Shown here: piece after piece, positions 34,453-43,046 of the stretch
How positions within the stretch are numbered: the first letter of the stretch is position 1
Layout of the letters: the number at the start of each line of letters is the position of its first letter
Assembly: GCA_013204555.1 (NCBI GenBank)
Contig: JABMNO010000064.1
Span: 1 to 46,227 of the forward strand
DNA from: Chloroflexota bacterium
GTDB taxonomy: Bacteria > Chloroflexota > Dehalococcoidia > Lucifugimonadales > Lucifugimonadaceae
DNA: 46,227 bases
Direction of reading: 5' to 3'
Notes under the pieces: model-generated
The model's input: the letters and a program-made list of their open reading frames with translations, nothing else
The model's database searches: none
What the model was told of the DNA's origin: nothing
Made by a program: the position numbers and the translations under genes

Positions 34453-37173
34453 CTAGTTCAGCACCAAGTTCCAGGCCCGACCCAGGTCATCGCTGCTTGA
34501 TCGTCCCATGTCCCAACTGGAGACCTTGTTCGGGTTCATTCCCCACAAATTGGGCACGGCCACAATCCCTGGCTGTAGGGCCTGGTCATGTACGTAGTCC
34601 ACGTAGTCGTCTATGAGTGAGTTGCGTGTTGCTTCGTCCGGTTCGACGGTCGTCGCCAGGTAGTTAGTCAGGATGAATGGGATTTCGAATCCACAGCTAA
34701 ACCCACCTCGAGTCAGACTCGTCTGAACCAATCCTTTTGGAGTGTGCCAGGGCCAGCCTTCTCGGCCCTTGTCACAAGCGGTGACCCAAGGATGGGTGTT
34801 CGAACGACTGACAATCGTTGGTCTGAAGGTCACGTACGACATCTTCATAACGAAGACTTGCAGACCTATGTCCGCCCAGTATCCGGCAACAGCATCGGTC
34901 ACATCGCCACCGAGCCCAAGACCACCACCCGAGCCCTGCGCGTAGAGGCTAACTGAGAAAGCATTGTTGTTCAGCAATCCTTGTTGCTCTGAAGTGACTT
35001 GATCCTTCCTGTAGTTGCCAGTGACTGGCCATGTGCTGTTCTCACCCCTGATGATCTGGGTAGCCAGCGACGGATCATAGGCATAAGACCACTCGGCGGT
35101 GTTGAAGCGTGAATGCGAGCTTGGCACGTACATCACATCTACGCGATGTCCCTGACTTCCAAGCAGCGAATCATTTATGGCTTCTCTGTCGTACGCTCTG
35201 GCGAGGGCGTTCCGGATTGATTTCGCTTCCTCAAAATCGGCTGCATCTTCAGCCTGGGACTTACTTATCCACGCAAGATCATGGATGAGAGTGGGCCGGT
35301 CCAGCGGATCCCCGGTCACAGCAGACGCTGTCTCCCACAGGTTCCCTGCAAAGAAGATGCCAAGTTGCTCATCGTTGCCGGTTCCTGTCGTCAGGAATCC
35401 TCCATCAGTGAATTGCTTGAGATCGGCAAGGTCCAACCTGGCCACATCTACCGCTCCAGTTGAAAGCAGCGTGGAGCGTATGGCTGGGTCCGGCACCTGT
35501 AGAAACGTTATGCGGTCAGCAGAAGGGTTGTGCTTCCAATGTGCGGCGGCACCGACGACCTCAGCATCCACCAGTGATGCACGATCGTTCGCGAACCACT
35601 CCTCAACAAGATATGGGCCTGTTCCTACAATATTGGCACGGGCAAACGTCGCTGCAGTCACGCCAGTCACAGTACCTGCACCGATATCGACCGTGCCACT
35701 ATGGTCACGCAGAACTTGAGCAGAAAAGATGGAAAGCGCCTGTCCCGACTCGTTAAGGAATTCGGATGCCCAGGTCGAATCAAAGAAATTGAAATCAAAA
35801 CCCACCGTGTCGGCATCCACTACTGACCATGCACCCCAAAGTCCACAGAAATCACCGGCCTGCCCATGAATCGACGAAGAGTTGACGCAAGCATTCGCGT
35901 TGTTCATGGACCAGGCGACGTCCTCCGCCCCAACGCTGCCAAATGTTTCAACAACGTCAAAGTCGTTTAGCCAACGGAACACGGCCGAAGTGTTGATATC
36001 GATAGTGGCGGAAGTTAGGCCGGTGAGGGTCCAACTCTGACCAATCCACGGTTCAGTCGCATCAGTAGCTGGATTCCGCAAAAACATCGTCTCGGTGACG
36101 CCCCAATTCTTCAAGAAATCGGGCGATTGAGCCTCATTGAACCCATTTTCGTCCCCAACCGATTGAATAGCTACCAACGCGACGCCTGAACCACTTTGAG
36201 GAGTGGGAGGAGTAACTGGAGCGGGCGTCGGCGTTGCAGTTGCCGTCGCGGCGCCAGCGGCCGGGGTAGCGGTTCCGGGAATTGGAATACTGGTGTTGGG
36301 TGCGGCTCCGCCGGACGTCCACGCCCGCGGCTCCCCCACCCCAAAGTTGGACGCTACCGCGGAAATATCCAGGATGCTCACTGCACCATCGCCGTTTACG
36401 TCTCCAACGCGCAACGTGGTCTGTGGAACCACTACATCACCCGAAGAGACCGCCACCCCGTCGATCTGATTGGTCAGGAAGCCGTGGGCGTTGGCGAACA
36501 GCGAGTACGTTCCAGGGTCGATATTGCTGAACGTGTAACTCCCATCAGCGCCAATACTGGCGGTCTGGCCACCCGGAATTATTGTCACGTGCGCCACGCC
36601 ATACGCTTCTGCGTCAGACCGCACCTGCAGATTCAGCACGCCACTGAGGCTGAACCCCGAGCGGACATCAACGTTGTTAGTGAGAGCCGGATTAATTGGA
36701 GAACCATCATCAGCAAACTTAGTCGCGAACGATCCGGTTGTAGCCATCCGAATCGTCTCGTCTCCTGATGACAGACGGTTCAACTGGAACGTCATCGCCG
36801 TCCCATCACCAGTCGATATGTCAGCGGCGAGGAAAGCACAGCCAATCAGCGTCCCGCCGGTCACCGACACGGGCGCGGTCAGCACCGCCCCGGTGAAGAT
36901 CCCCGCGCACAGAGGATTTGTCACAGAGAATCTGCTGCTGTGCTGGATGTTGACCTGAATCCCGTCAACGCCAGCGGGAACACCGGCAACATCAATGTCG
37001 ATGACCGTGGAACCGCCGGTTCCGAGGCCAATTGATGTCTGCCCAAACGTGACAGCCGGCGTTGTAGCGCCCAAGGCGGCCTGCGTAATAAATAATGCGG
37101 CGACCACCGCTGTGGTGCCAGCAATCGCGATTATCAGCCGATCGCGATACCAGTTCCGCATTCCGATAAGCAT
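34453..37173 (-). CDS. Peptide-type ABC solute-binding protein with cohesin/dockerin-like N-terminus
   Basis: A 906-residue exported protein. A signal peptide ends near residue 36 (AVVAALFITQAALGA). Residues about 38-170 look like a cohesin-type beta sandwich (VTFGQTSIGLGTGGSTVIDI opening). About 175-252 is a carboxypeptidase-regulatory-like domain (GADGSYTFSNIDPGTYSLF). About 257-280 is one dockerin-type calcium repeat (GDVNGDGAVSILDISAVA). A PT-rich linker covers 292-328. The rest is a family 5 extracellular solute-binding domain (DVAWSMNNA, GTGPYLVEEWF, AKSIRNALARAYDREAINDS). Such proteins bind oligopeptides or similar ligands for ABC importers, but no permease genes are adjacent. The cohesin and dockerin calls are by pattern. 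The fusion is unusual. Confidence 0.8.
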   Translation of the reverse strand: MLIGMRNWYRDRLIIAIAGTTAVVAALFITQAALGATTPAVTFGQTSIGLGTGGSTVIDIDVAGVPAGVDGIQVNIQHSSRFSVTNPLCAGIFTGAVLTAPVSVTGGTLIGCAFLAADISTGDGTAMTFQLNRLSSGDETIRMATTGSFATKFADDGSPINPALTNNVDVRSGFSLSGVLNLQVRSDAEAYGVAHVTIIPGGQTASIGADGSYTFSNIDPGTYSLFANAHGFLTNQIDGVAVSSGDVVVPQTTLRVGDVNGDGAVSILDISAVASNFGVGEPRAWTSGGAAPNTSIPIPGTATPAAGAATATATPTPAPVTPPTPQSGSGVALVAIQSVGDENGFNEAQSPDFLKNWGVTETMFLRNPATDATEPWIGQSWTLTGLTSATIDINTSAVFRWLNDFDVVETFGSVGAEDVAWSMNNANACVNSSSIHGQAGDFCGLWGAWSVVDADTVGFDFNFFDSTWASEFLNESGQALSIFSAQVLRDHSGTVDIGAGTVTGVTAATFARANIVGTGPYLVEEWFANDRASLVDAEVVGAAAHWKHNPSADRITFLQVPDPAIRSTLLSTGAVDVARLDLADLKQFTDGGFLTTGTGNDEQLGIFFAGNLWETASAVTGDPLDRPTLIHDLAWISKSQAEDAADFEEAKSIRNALARAYDREAINDSLLGSQGHRVDVMYVPSSHSRFNTAEWSYAYDPSLATQIIRGENSTWPVTGNYRKDQVTSEQQGLLNNNAFSVSLYAQGSGGGLGLGGDVTDAVAGYWADIGLQVFVMKMSYVTFRPTIVSRSNTHPWVTACDKGREGWPWHTPKGLVQTSLTRGGFSCGFEIPFILTNYLATTVEPDEATRNSLIDDYVDYVHDQALQPGIVAVPNLWGMNPNKVSSWDMGRSSSDDLGRAWNLVLN

Positions 37174-37178
37174 CTGAA

Positions 37179-37199
37179 CCCCCGAAGTTACGTTTCGGG
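37179..37199 (-). promoter_or_regulatory. Hairpin overlapping the ribosome site of the solute-binding protein gene
   Basis: The ribosome site GGGGG (37183-37179) lies 5 bases before the ATG. Part of it is in a 6-bp stem, CCCGAA/TTCGGG (37181-37186 with 37194-37199, loop 7). Folding would hide the site and could limit translation. The remaining gap to 37402 shows nothing firm. Confidence 0.35.
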
Positions 37200-37402
37200 T
37201 TTTCCGTCCGACACCGAATTCCAGTCACCGGTCAGTATGTGCAGACTCAAACCCACGAGTTTCTAGAAAGAAATCAATGATCACGTTTGAACCACGCTGA
37301 TTAACGAGTGGATACTAGCATGATCTTTCTTATGACCACGAAAAACCTATGAGAGTCTCATCCGTATTAGAGGTGAAGGTCGCGCAGGGAATGAGCCAGC
37401 CC

Positions 37403-37933
37403 CTATTTCGCCTGCTTCCGCGCTCCATCAATCAGCGCATCAAGCGCGGCGCGGTCGACGCCCAGCGAGTAGGCTTCCTGGATATCTTCACTGGCAGACC
37501 GCTCATCGCCTAGTAGGACGTGAGTAGCGGCGCGATTAGCGAATGCTTCGGCAAATCTGGGATTGAGTCTGAGCGCCTCGGTATAGTCCTTGAGCGCTTT
37601 TCCGAACTCGTCTCGGGCGTGATATGAGTTGCCGCGATCAAGGTACGTGTCGGGATACGACGGATTGAGACGAATTGATACGTCATAGTCCACGATCGCC
37701 TCGTCATGTCGCCCCAGCTCCGCATAGGCAGAGCCTCGATGCTGGTAGACGCCCGCGGTGTTGGGGGCTGCTTCAATCACTTTTGTGAAGATTTCGATGG
37801 CGTTTTTATATCGACCAGATTCGAAGGCGGCAATGCCCCGCTGCATCGCCTCCATTGCGTCGCCGATATCGGCGATTTCAGACTGCAGGTTTCGGCCCGT
37901 AAACCGCTCAATGAAATCCCGGAACTGTTGCAC
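37403..37933 (-). CDS. Tetratricopeptide repeat protein
   Basis: This 176-residue protein starts at a GTG with GGAG 7 bases upstream. About three to four TPR units cover residues 30-165 and are recognisable by AIEIFTKVIEAAPNTAGVY, YAELGRHDEAIVDYDVSI, LKDYTEALRLNPRFAEAF and ANRAATHVLLGDERSA. TPR units form helical hairpins for protein-protein contacts. No signal peptide or membrane helix is present. It lies 50 bases downstream of the YihY/BrkB gene on the same strand and could be co-transcribed. Specific partners are unknown. Confidence 0.85.
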   Translation of the reverse strand: MQQFRDFIERFTGRNLQSEIADIGDAMEAMQRGIAAFESGRYKNAIEIFTKVIEAAPNTAGVYQHRGSAYAELGRHDEAIVDYDVSIRLNPSYPDTYLDRGNSYHARDEFGKALKDYTEALRLNPRFAEAFANRAATHVLLGDERSASEDIQEAYSLGVDRAALDALIDGARKQAK

Positions 37934-37983
37934 GATGATGCTCCGCTACCACCGGTGACGATGGAGTTTGGCGACTCGACGAT

Positions 37984-38940
37984 CTAGTCTCCGACCGGAA
38001 TCGGGGCCAGAACGACTGGCTGTGAGCGGATTCTCTCCAGACTGCTGTGAAGCTGCCGTAATTTTCTACGCTGATCATAGGCTGACAGGAATGCCGCATA
38101 GCGACGGGTAAACATGGCGCCAACCAGCATGATGATGGATGAGACGTATACCCAGGCCATGAATGCTATGACGGCGCTAATGCCACCGTATACGTCCTTA
38201 TAGGCGGGGAACTCCCGCAGCCACTGGACAAAGACCACTGCGGAAATGTTGAATGCAAGCGATGCGAGCAGAGCAGGTAACCATGACTCTCGCAATTTGA
38301 CACGGGTATACGGCAGCCACGTGTAGATGATCAGGAACGTCACGAACATCGTAATCGGCGGAATTGAGATCGCCACTCTGCTCCAGAAGTCGTCACTACT
38401 CGGTGGTGATTCTGGTGCAAGGACCGTAAATATTTCCTGGAAGAAACTGAGCACAGTTGTCGTAAATACAGACGTCACAAGCAGCAGTGATGCGCCAAGC
38501 ATCAGCGTGAAGTCGATCATCCGCTCCTGCAGGAACGGTCGGGTCCGCTGTATCCCCCAGATGAGGTTTGTGCTCTTGCGTATGGCGCCAAAAACGGTCA
38601 TCGACGTCCAGACAAGACCAACGGTAGCCATGACACTTGTGATGATCTTGCCATCGTTCACGCGATTCAATACGGTTTGAACCAGCTGGGCATCCACCGT
38701 GGGCCACTGCCTGGGAATCTCATCAACAAGTTGACGTTGCAACTCAGCGGAGTTGAGCAGGAACCCGAATATCGCCAGCACTGCAAGTAGCAGCGGAAAC
38801 ATGGAGAAGATTGAGTAGAACGAGATGGCTGCGGCCATGTATGGGCCGTTCTTGCTCAGAAACTCGTTAAACGCGCTGGCGCACATCTTGATGAAGTCCA
38901 CACCAAGATGAAATAGCAGGCTTGGAACAGCGTTGGGCAT
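37984..38940 (-). CDS. YihY/BrkB family membrane protein
   Basis: This 318-residue protein has six membrane segments. The family marker region is AAAISFYSIFSMFPLLLAVL near residue 35, followed by GLVWTSMTVFGAIRKSTNLIW and, towards the end, YGGISAVIAFMAWVYVSSII. The family was once called ribonuclease BN in error; its role is unresolved, with transport or envelope functions proposed. It is divergent from trkH, with a 120 to 206-base gap depending on the trkH start. The TPR gene follows on the same strand. Confidence 0.9.
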   Translation of the reverse strand: MPNAVPSLLFHLGVDFIKMCASAFNEFLSKNGPYMAAAISFYSIFSMFPLLLAVLAIFGFLLNSAELQRQLVDEIPRQWPTVDAQLVQTVLNRVNDGKIITSVMATVGLVWTSMTVFGAIRKSTNLIWGIQRTRPFLQERMIDFTLMLGASLLLVTSVFTTTVLSFFQEIFTVLAPESPPSSDDFWSRVAISIPPITMFVTFLIIYTWLPYTRVKLRESWLPALLASLAFNISAVVFVQWLREFPAYKDVYGGISAVIAFMAWVYVSSIIMLVGAMFTRRYAAFLSAYDQRRKLRQLHSSLERIRSQPVVLAPIPVGD

Positions 38941-39146
38941 GAGGTACGTCTCACAGTTGACGGCATTCTTCGACGCGGTCTTATCCCATTTTCCAGATAT
39001 GCCTTCATGACTGCAAGAATGGGGGAATCCTGTATTCGCGGATTGGTCACCTGTTTAGAATGACGGGGTTGAATAGAAATGGATGGGCGACGCCTTTCCG
39101 CTTCTGGAGGAATTTCGCCTCCATCACACCGCCCTACCCAGTACAA

Positions 39147-40616
39147 ATGAGAGGCCGCTTGCAACCTCCCTGGCAACCACGCCCCGGTGATGTCATAGTT
39201 CGTCGCCCGCGCCAGGCTGAGATCGCACCCGTCCAGATCCACCTGAGACGTCGCGGCGTCCCTGTTCGTGGCATCGCGTCTCCAATGATCATCGTGTACG
39301 GATTCGTCGCGCTGGCTGTACTCGGCTCACTCCTGTTGTGGCTGCCGATCTCGACGACAGACGGCGATTCACCGGACTTCATGACAGCTCTGTTTACGGC
39401 GGTCTCAGCAATTACGGTCACTGGCCTTGTGGTTGTAGACACCCCAACATTTTGGAGCGGATTCGGCGAGGGGGTGATCGCCGTCCTCCTATTTCTTGGT
39501 GGGTTGGGATTCATGACGTCCGCTGCTTTTCTGCTCATCCTCATGGGACAGCGAATTGGGTTACAAAACCAACTGGCAATCAGGTCAGGCCTGGGCGTAT
39601 CTCAACTTGGAGGGCTACCGGTTCTTGTTCGCAACATCGTGCTAACCGCGGTTCTACTCCAGGCGATCGGTGCCGTAGCCATGTTCCTGCGATGGTACGT
39701 ATTCGGCACTCTCTGGAATGGAATATCAGCCGGTGAAGCTCTGTGGCAGGCTGTATTCCATTCTGCATCTGCTTTTAACAACGCAGGTTTCAGCATTTTC
39801 CCGCCGGACAAGATAGAAGGCGAAAGCGTTACGGCGTTTTCCGGGGACTATTTCATACTGGCCGTACTTAGTGGTCTCATCATTCTGGGTGGCCTCGGCT
39901 ACCTGGTGATGTATGAGCTCATCACCGTGCGCCGACTCAGCCGTCTTTCTATCGACGCGAAATTGATTCTTGTCGGAACAGTCGCTCTGCTACTGGCCGG
40001 AGCTGCTCTTGTATTCGCTCTCGAATACGATCGGGCAGGAACACTTGCCGAAAGACCGACCGGCGAAAAGATTGCAGACGCCGCTTTCCAATCGGTCGTG
40101 GCCAGAACTGCGGGCTTCACCGTGATCGACTGGGGCGAGACGCAGGAGGCCACAAAGTTGAGTACAGTGGCGCTGATGTTCATTGGCGGTGCTTCAGCCT
40201 CAGCTGCTGGTGGCATCAAGATTGGAACGTTCGCAGTAATTATCCTGGCGATATTCGGGACGTTGAAGAACCGTGTCCACACACAGGTCTTCGGGAGATC
40301 GATTCCGCAACATGTCGTGCGACAGGCGCTGGTTGTAGGTGCGGTAGCTATTGCGGCAGTATTTGCATTGACATTTGCTCTGGCGGCGATTGAGGATCAA
40401 CCACTTGGGGACATCCTGTTTGAAGCCGTTTCAGCGTTCGGAACCGTAGGACTATCCACAGGCATCACAGGAGCGCTATCGGACTGGGGCCGTGGGATCA
40501 TAATCGCAGCTATGTTTATGGGTAGATTTGGACCGCTTTCACTTGCCCTGCTGATGCAAGGAAGAGAAGAGGTTGAACCCTACCGATTCGCTGAGGAGCG
40601 GGTTAGAATAGGCTAG
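39147..40616 (+). CDS. trkH: TrkH/KtrB family potassium uptake channel subunit
   Basis: This is the pore subunit of a Trk/Ktr K+ uptake system. All four pore loops are visible: SAITVTGLVVVDT, SAFNNAGFSIFPP, ARTAGFTVIDWG and SAFGTVGLSTGI. Each carries the filter glycine. The start is unclear: ATG at 39147 (489 residues) leaves about 45 cytoplasmic residues before the first helix. The in-frame ATG at 39060 would add 29 atypical residues and overlaps a TAGAAT that could be a -10 element. Neither has a good ribosome site. It heads a potassium operon with two full TrkA subunits, a lone TrkA-N protein and a stress protein. Confidence 0.92.
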   Translation: MRGRLQPPWQPRPGDVIVRRPRQAEIAPVQIHLRRRGVPVRGIASPMIIVYGFVALAVLGSLLLWLPISTTDGDSPDFMTALFTAVSAITVTGLVVVDTPTFWSGFGEGVIAVLLFLGGLGFMTSAAFLLILMGQRIGLQNQLAIRSGLGVSQLGGLPVLVRNIVLTAVLLQAIGAVAMFLRWYVFGTLWNGISAGEALWQAVFHSASAFNNAGFSIFPPDKIEGESVTAFSGDYFILAVLSGLIILGGLGYLVMYELITVRRLSRLSIDAKLILVGTVALLLAGAALVFALEYDRAGTLAERPTGEKIADAAFQSVVARTAGFTVIDWGETQEATKLSTVALMFIGGASASAAGGIKIGTFAVIILAIFGTLKNRVHTQVFGRSIPQHVVRQALVVGAVAIAAVFALTFALAAIEDQPLGDILFEAVSAFGTVGLSTGITGALSDWGRGIIIAAMFMGRFGPLSLALLMQGREEVEPYRFAEERVRIG

Positions 40617-40665
40617 GTAAATCCGGTACCGGATAAGTACACGCTATCGGGTAATCTTCTTCACT

Positions 40666-41343
40666 ATGCAAGCAAATTTTCAGGGCAAGAAATTAGTCGC
40701 GGTAGTGGGCTTGGGCCGTCTAGGTTCTGAGGTCGCTCGTACTTTGTATCAGCTTGGGCACGACGTTTTGGCGATCGACCAGGACGAGCAACTTGTGCAA
40801 GATCTGACTGGCGAAGTTACGCACCCCGTCCGCGGTGACGCCACCAACGAAAACGTCCTGCGTGAGTTGGGTATCCACAACTATGATGTAGCAATCGTGG
40901 CCATTGGAACAAACGTCCAAGCCAACATCATGGTTTCCGTGTTGTTCAAAACAATCGGAATCCCGTATATCGTCTCCCGCGCAAACAATGAGCTTCATGC
41001 CAACACGCTGGAACGTATTGGCTGCAACAAAGTGATTCAGCCAGAGGCAGAGAGTGGTACCCGGCTGGCCCACATGCTGTTTACGCCCGAAGCCCAGGAG
41101 TACATGGAACTCACATCCGCATTCGGAATTTCAAGAATTCGAGTTCCAGACCGGTTCGTCAACATGACATTGAAGGAAAGTGGCTTCACAGGCGTGCGCG
41201 ACAAGTACGGCGTAGCTGTGCTGGCCCTGAAGCGAGGCGATGACATCACGCTTAGCCCGGACGGCGAAGATCGGCTTGCGAACGGTGATGTGATGGTCGT
41301 GGTGGGCCGGGATGAGCTTGTTGGGAGGATAAGCGCCACATGA
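40666..41343 (+). CDS. trkA: TrkA/KtrA regulatory subunit, copy 1
   Basis: This 225-residue protein has a TrkA-N (RCK) Rossmann domain, opening VAVVGLGRLGSEVARTL, with the acidic ribose-binding strand VLAIDQDEQ. A TrkA-C domain covers about residues 140-225 (ISRIRVPDRFVNMTLKE, GDVMVVVGRDELV). It gates the TrkH pore in response to nucleotides such as NAD(H), ATP or ADP. The stop overlaps the stress-protein start by 4 bases (ATGA), so translation of the two is coupled. It lies 49 bases after trkH. Confidence 0.92.
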   Translation: MQANFQGKKLVAVVGLGRLGSEVARTLYQLGHDVLAIDQDEQLVQDLTGEVTHPVRGDATNENVLRELGIHNYDVAIVAIGTNVQANIMVSVLFKTIGIPYIVSRANNELHANTLERIGCNKVIQPEAESGTRLAHMLFTPEAQEYMELTSAFGISRIRVPDRFVNMTLKESGFTGVRDKYGVAVLALKRGDDITLSPDGEDRLANGDVMVVVGRDELVGRISAT

Positions 41344-41894
41344 TGCGCAATCTCATTACGATCCCACAGCGATCAAGGCAGTCCCCAACTGAATCGCTCC
41401 AACGAGGTGTCGCGTTCAATAAGGTTCTGGCAGTGGTGACAGGTAACCCGTCTGATGAAGGTGTTCTGGCGCATGCGGCCGACCTGGTCCGACCAGTAAA
41501 AGGCCGCCTGCACGTGCTCTACGTAATTGAGGTCGACCGCAGCCTACCCGTCGACGCTGAAATTGGTCCGGCAGCGGCTAAAGGCGAGGACATATTACGG
41601 GGCACAGAAGATTTCGTGCACCTTCCCAAAAACGAATTTGACGCTCACATGGTCCAGGCCAGAGAGATCGGCCCTGCGGTGGTATCCGAAGTGATATCGC
41701 GTGAAGTTGACGCCCTTGTAATCGGCTCTCATTTCCCTCGGGAACATGGTGGTTTTTCCCTTGGCAGGGACATTCCCTTCATCCTTGAACATGCCCCATG
41801 TCTCGTCGTACTGAGACGAGAAGCTCCTCCACGCCACCGCGGTCGCCGGTCAGCCGCCCCTGGCATCACAGCGACGCCAGGCGGTCTGTCCTGA
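41340..41894 (+). CDS. Universal stress protein (UspA family)
   Basis: This 184-residue protein has a UspA-type fold: VLAVVTGNPSDEGVLAHAADL, GRLHVLYVIEVD, VSEVISREVDALVIGSH, and a late PFILEHAPCLVVLRR. The ATP-binding glycine pattern is G-S-H then GGFSLGRD, somewhat degenerate, so nucleotide binding is uncertain. It starts within the stop of trkA. Usp domains are known as regulators on some K+ transport systems (for example in KdpD), so a link to the Trk complex is reasonable but inferred. The C-terminal ~20 residues are basic and disordered. Confidence 0.82.
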   Translation: MMRNLITIPQRSRQSPTESLQRGVAFNKVLAVVTGNPSDEGVLAHAADLVRPVKGRLHVLYVIEVDRSLPVDAEIGPAAAKGEDILRGTEDFVHLPKNEFDAHMVQAREIGPAVVSEVISREVDALVIGSHFPREHGGFSLGRDIPFILEHAPCLVVLRREAPPRHRGRRSAAPGITATPGGLS

Positions 41895-41916
41895 GCCGCC
41901 CGACTACACCTTAATC

Positions 41917-42333
41917 ATGCGTGTCGTGATTCTTGGTTGCGGTAGAACTGGGTCTGCCATCGCGTCTTCTCTCGCCGCCGAGGGAGATCGCGTATCCGTC
42001 ATAGATCTGGAACAATCAAACTTCTCCCGGCTCACTCCTTCGCACCTCGACTCAGGAGCTGTATCCGTTATCGAAGGCGACGGAACCCTGTTTTCCATAC
42101 TGGCGCGAGCCGAGGTAGAGGATGCCGATCTTTTCGTTGCCCTTACCGGACAGGACACCATCAACGCACTTGCCGCTCAAAAAGTACGGGCCATATTCGA
42201 CACCAAGCAGATCATAATCAGAGTAAAAGACCCGTCACTCGGAGAGATGTACTCTGCGCTGGGTTATGAAATCTACTGCCCCACCGAAAACGCGGTGTCA
42301 GAGATAGTCGAGTCGCTCAACCGGGAAATGTGA
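41917..42333 (+). CDS. Stand-alone TrkA-N (RCK) domain protein
   Basis: This 138-residue protein consists only of a Rossmann RCK domain (MRVVILGCGRTGSAIASSL, VSVIDLEQSN, EDADLFVALTGQDT), with no TrkA-C part. A full TrkA would be about 220 residues. The frame closes cleanly and a separate full TrkA gene follows 44 bases later, so this looks like a dedicated small protein rather than a broken gene. It could pair with the other TrkA subunits in a mixed octameric ring. Confidence 0.88.
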   Translation: MRVVILGCGRTGSAIASSLAAEGDRVSVIDLEQSNFSRLTPSHLDSGAVSVIEGDGTLFSILARAEVEDADLFVALTGQDTINALAAQKVRAIFDTKQIIIRVKDPSLGEMYSALGYEIYCPTENAVSEIVESLNREM

Positions 42334-42377
42334 CGTCAGTCGTTTTCCAGACGCTTGGACGCAGAAGGATCAAGTAA

Positions 42378-43043
42378 ATGTACGTCGTTATTGCAGGTGG
42401 TGGCCGTCTAGGTGGACGCCTTGCTGATTCGCTGATCTCCGGTGGCCACGAGGTCTACGTGATCGATATCGATGAGCAGATTGTTAACCAACTGCGTAAC
42501 ACTCTTGGAAGCATAGCGGGCCACGGTGATGCGACGAGACTCGCTACGCTGTCCGATGCCGGAGTGGCGAGAGCTTCGGTATTTATTGCGACCACGGGAC
42601 GCGATGAGGACAACCTTGCCGCATGCCAGCTTGCGAAAACGCGATTCAACGTGCCAAAAACCGCTGCTGTTGTTCAGAATCCAGACCACGTCTCCTTGTT
42701 TGAAACAGCAGGGATCGATGATGTCGTATCTTCCACAGACCTCATTCTCTCGAGAATCGCAGGAGCCCTTCCAGCGCACCCACTCGTCCGACTGATGCCG
42801 GTAACAGGGCGCAGCAAGGAAATCGTGGGAATCAAGATCCCGGCAGGCGGTGCCGTGGCAGGCCTTCCATTACGAGAAGTGAACGTGCCCTACGGAAGCC
42901 TCATATCACTCGTCATTAGCGCCAATGGTCATACAGAAGTGGCGACTGCTCAAACTGTGCTCCAACCAGAAGATGAGATCATCGCCGTGAGTCCGGTAGA
43001 GACCACAGATTCCCTCTACGAAACCCTCACAGAAATGAGATAG
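42378..43043 (+). CDS. trkA: TrkA regulatory subunit, copy 2
   Basis: This 221-residue protein has TrkA-N (MYVVIAGGGRLGGRLADSL, VYVIDIDEQIVNQL) and TrkA-C (VGIKIPAGGAVAGLPLRE, PEDEIIAVSPVE) domains. It has a good ribosome site (aagga). It differs clearly in sequence from copy 1, so the two are old paralogues, not a recent duplication. Together with trkH, the lone TrkA-N gene and usp it forms one rightward unit. The pheA gene starts 3 bases after its stop. Confidence 0.92.
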   Translation: MYVVIAGGGRLGGRLADSLISGGHEVYVIDIDEQIVNQLRNTLGSIAGHGDATRLATLSDAGVARASVFIATTGRDEDNLAACQLAKTRFNVPKTAAVVQNPDHVSLFETAGIDDVVSSTDLILSRIAGALPAHPLVRLMPVTGRSKEIVGIKIPAGGAVAGLPLREVNVPYGSLISLVISANGHTEVATAQTVLQPEDEIIAVSPVETTDSLYETLTEMR

Positions 43044-43046
43044 CTG

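Noticed and set aside
41917..42333. RCK-only protein as a truncated pseudogene of TrkA
   Set aside because: The frame is intact, the Rossmann domain is complete and ends cleanly, and no remnant of a TrkA-C domain follows before the next gene.
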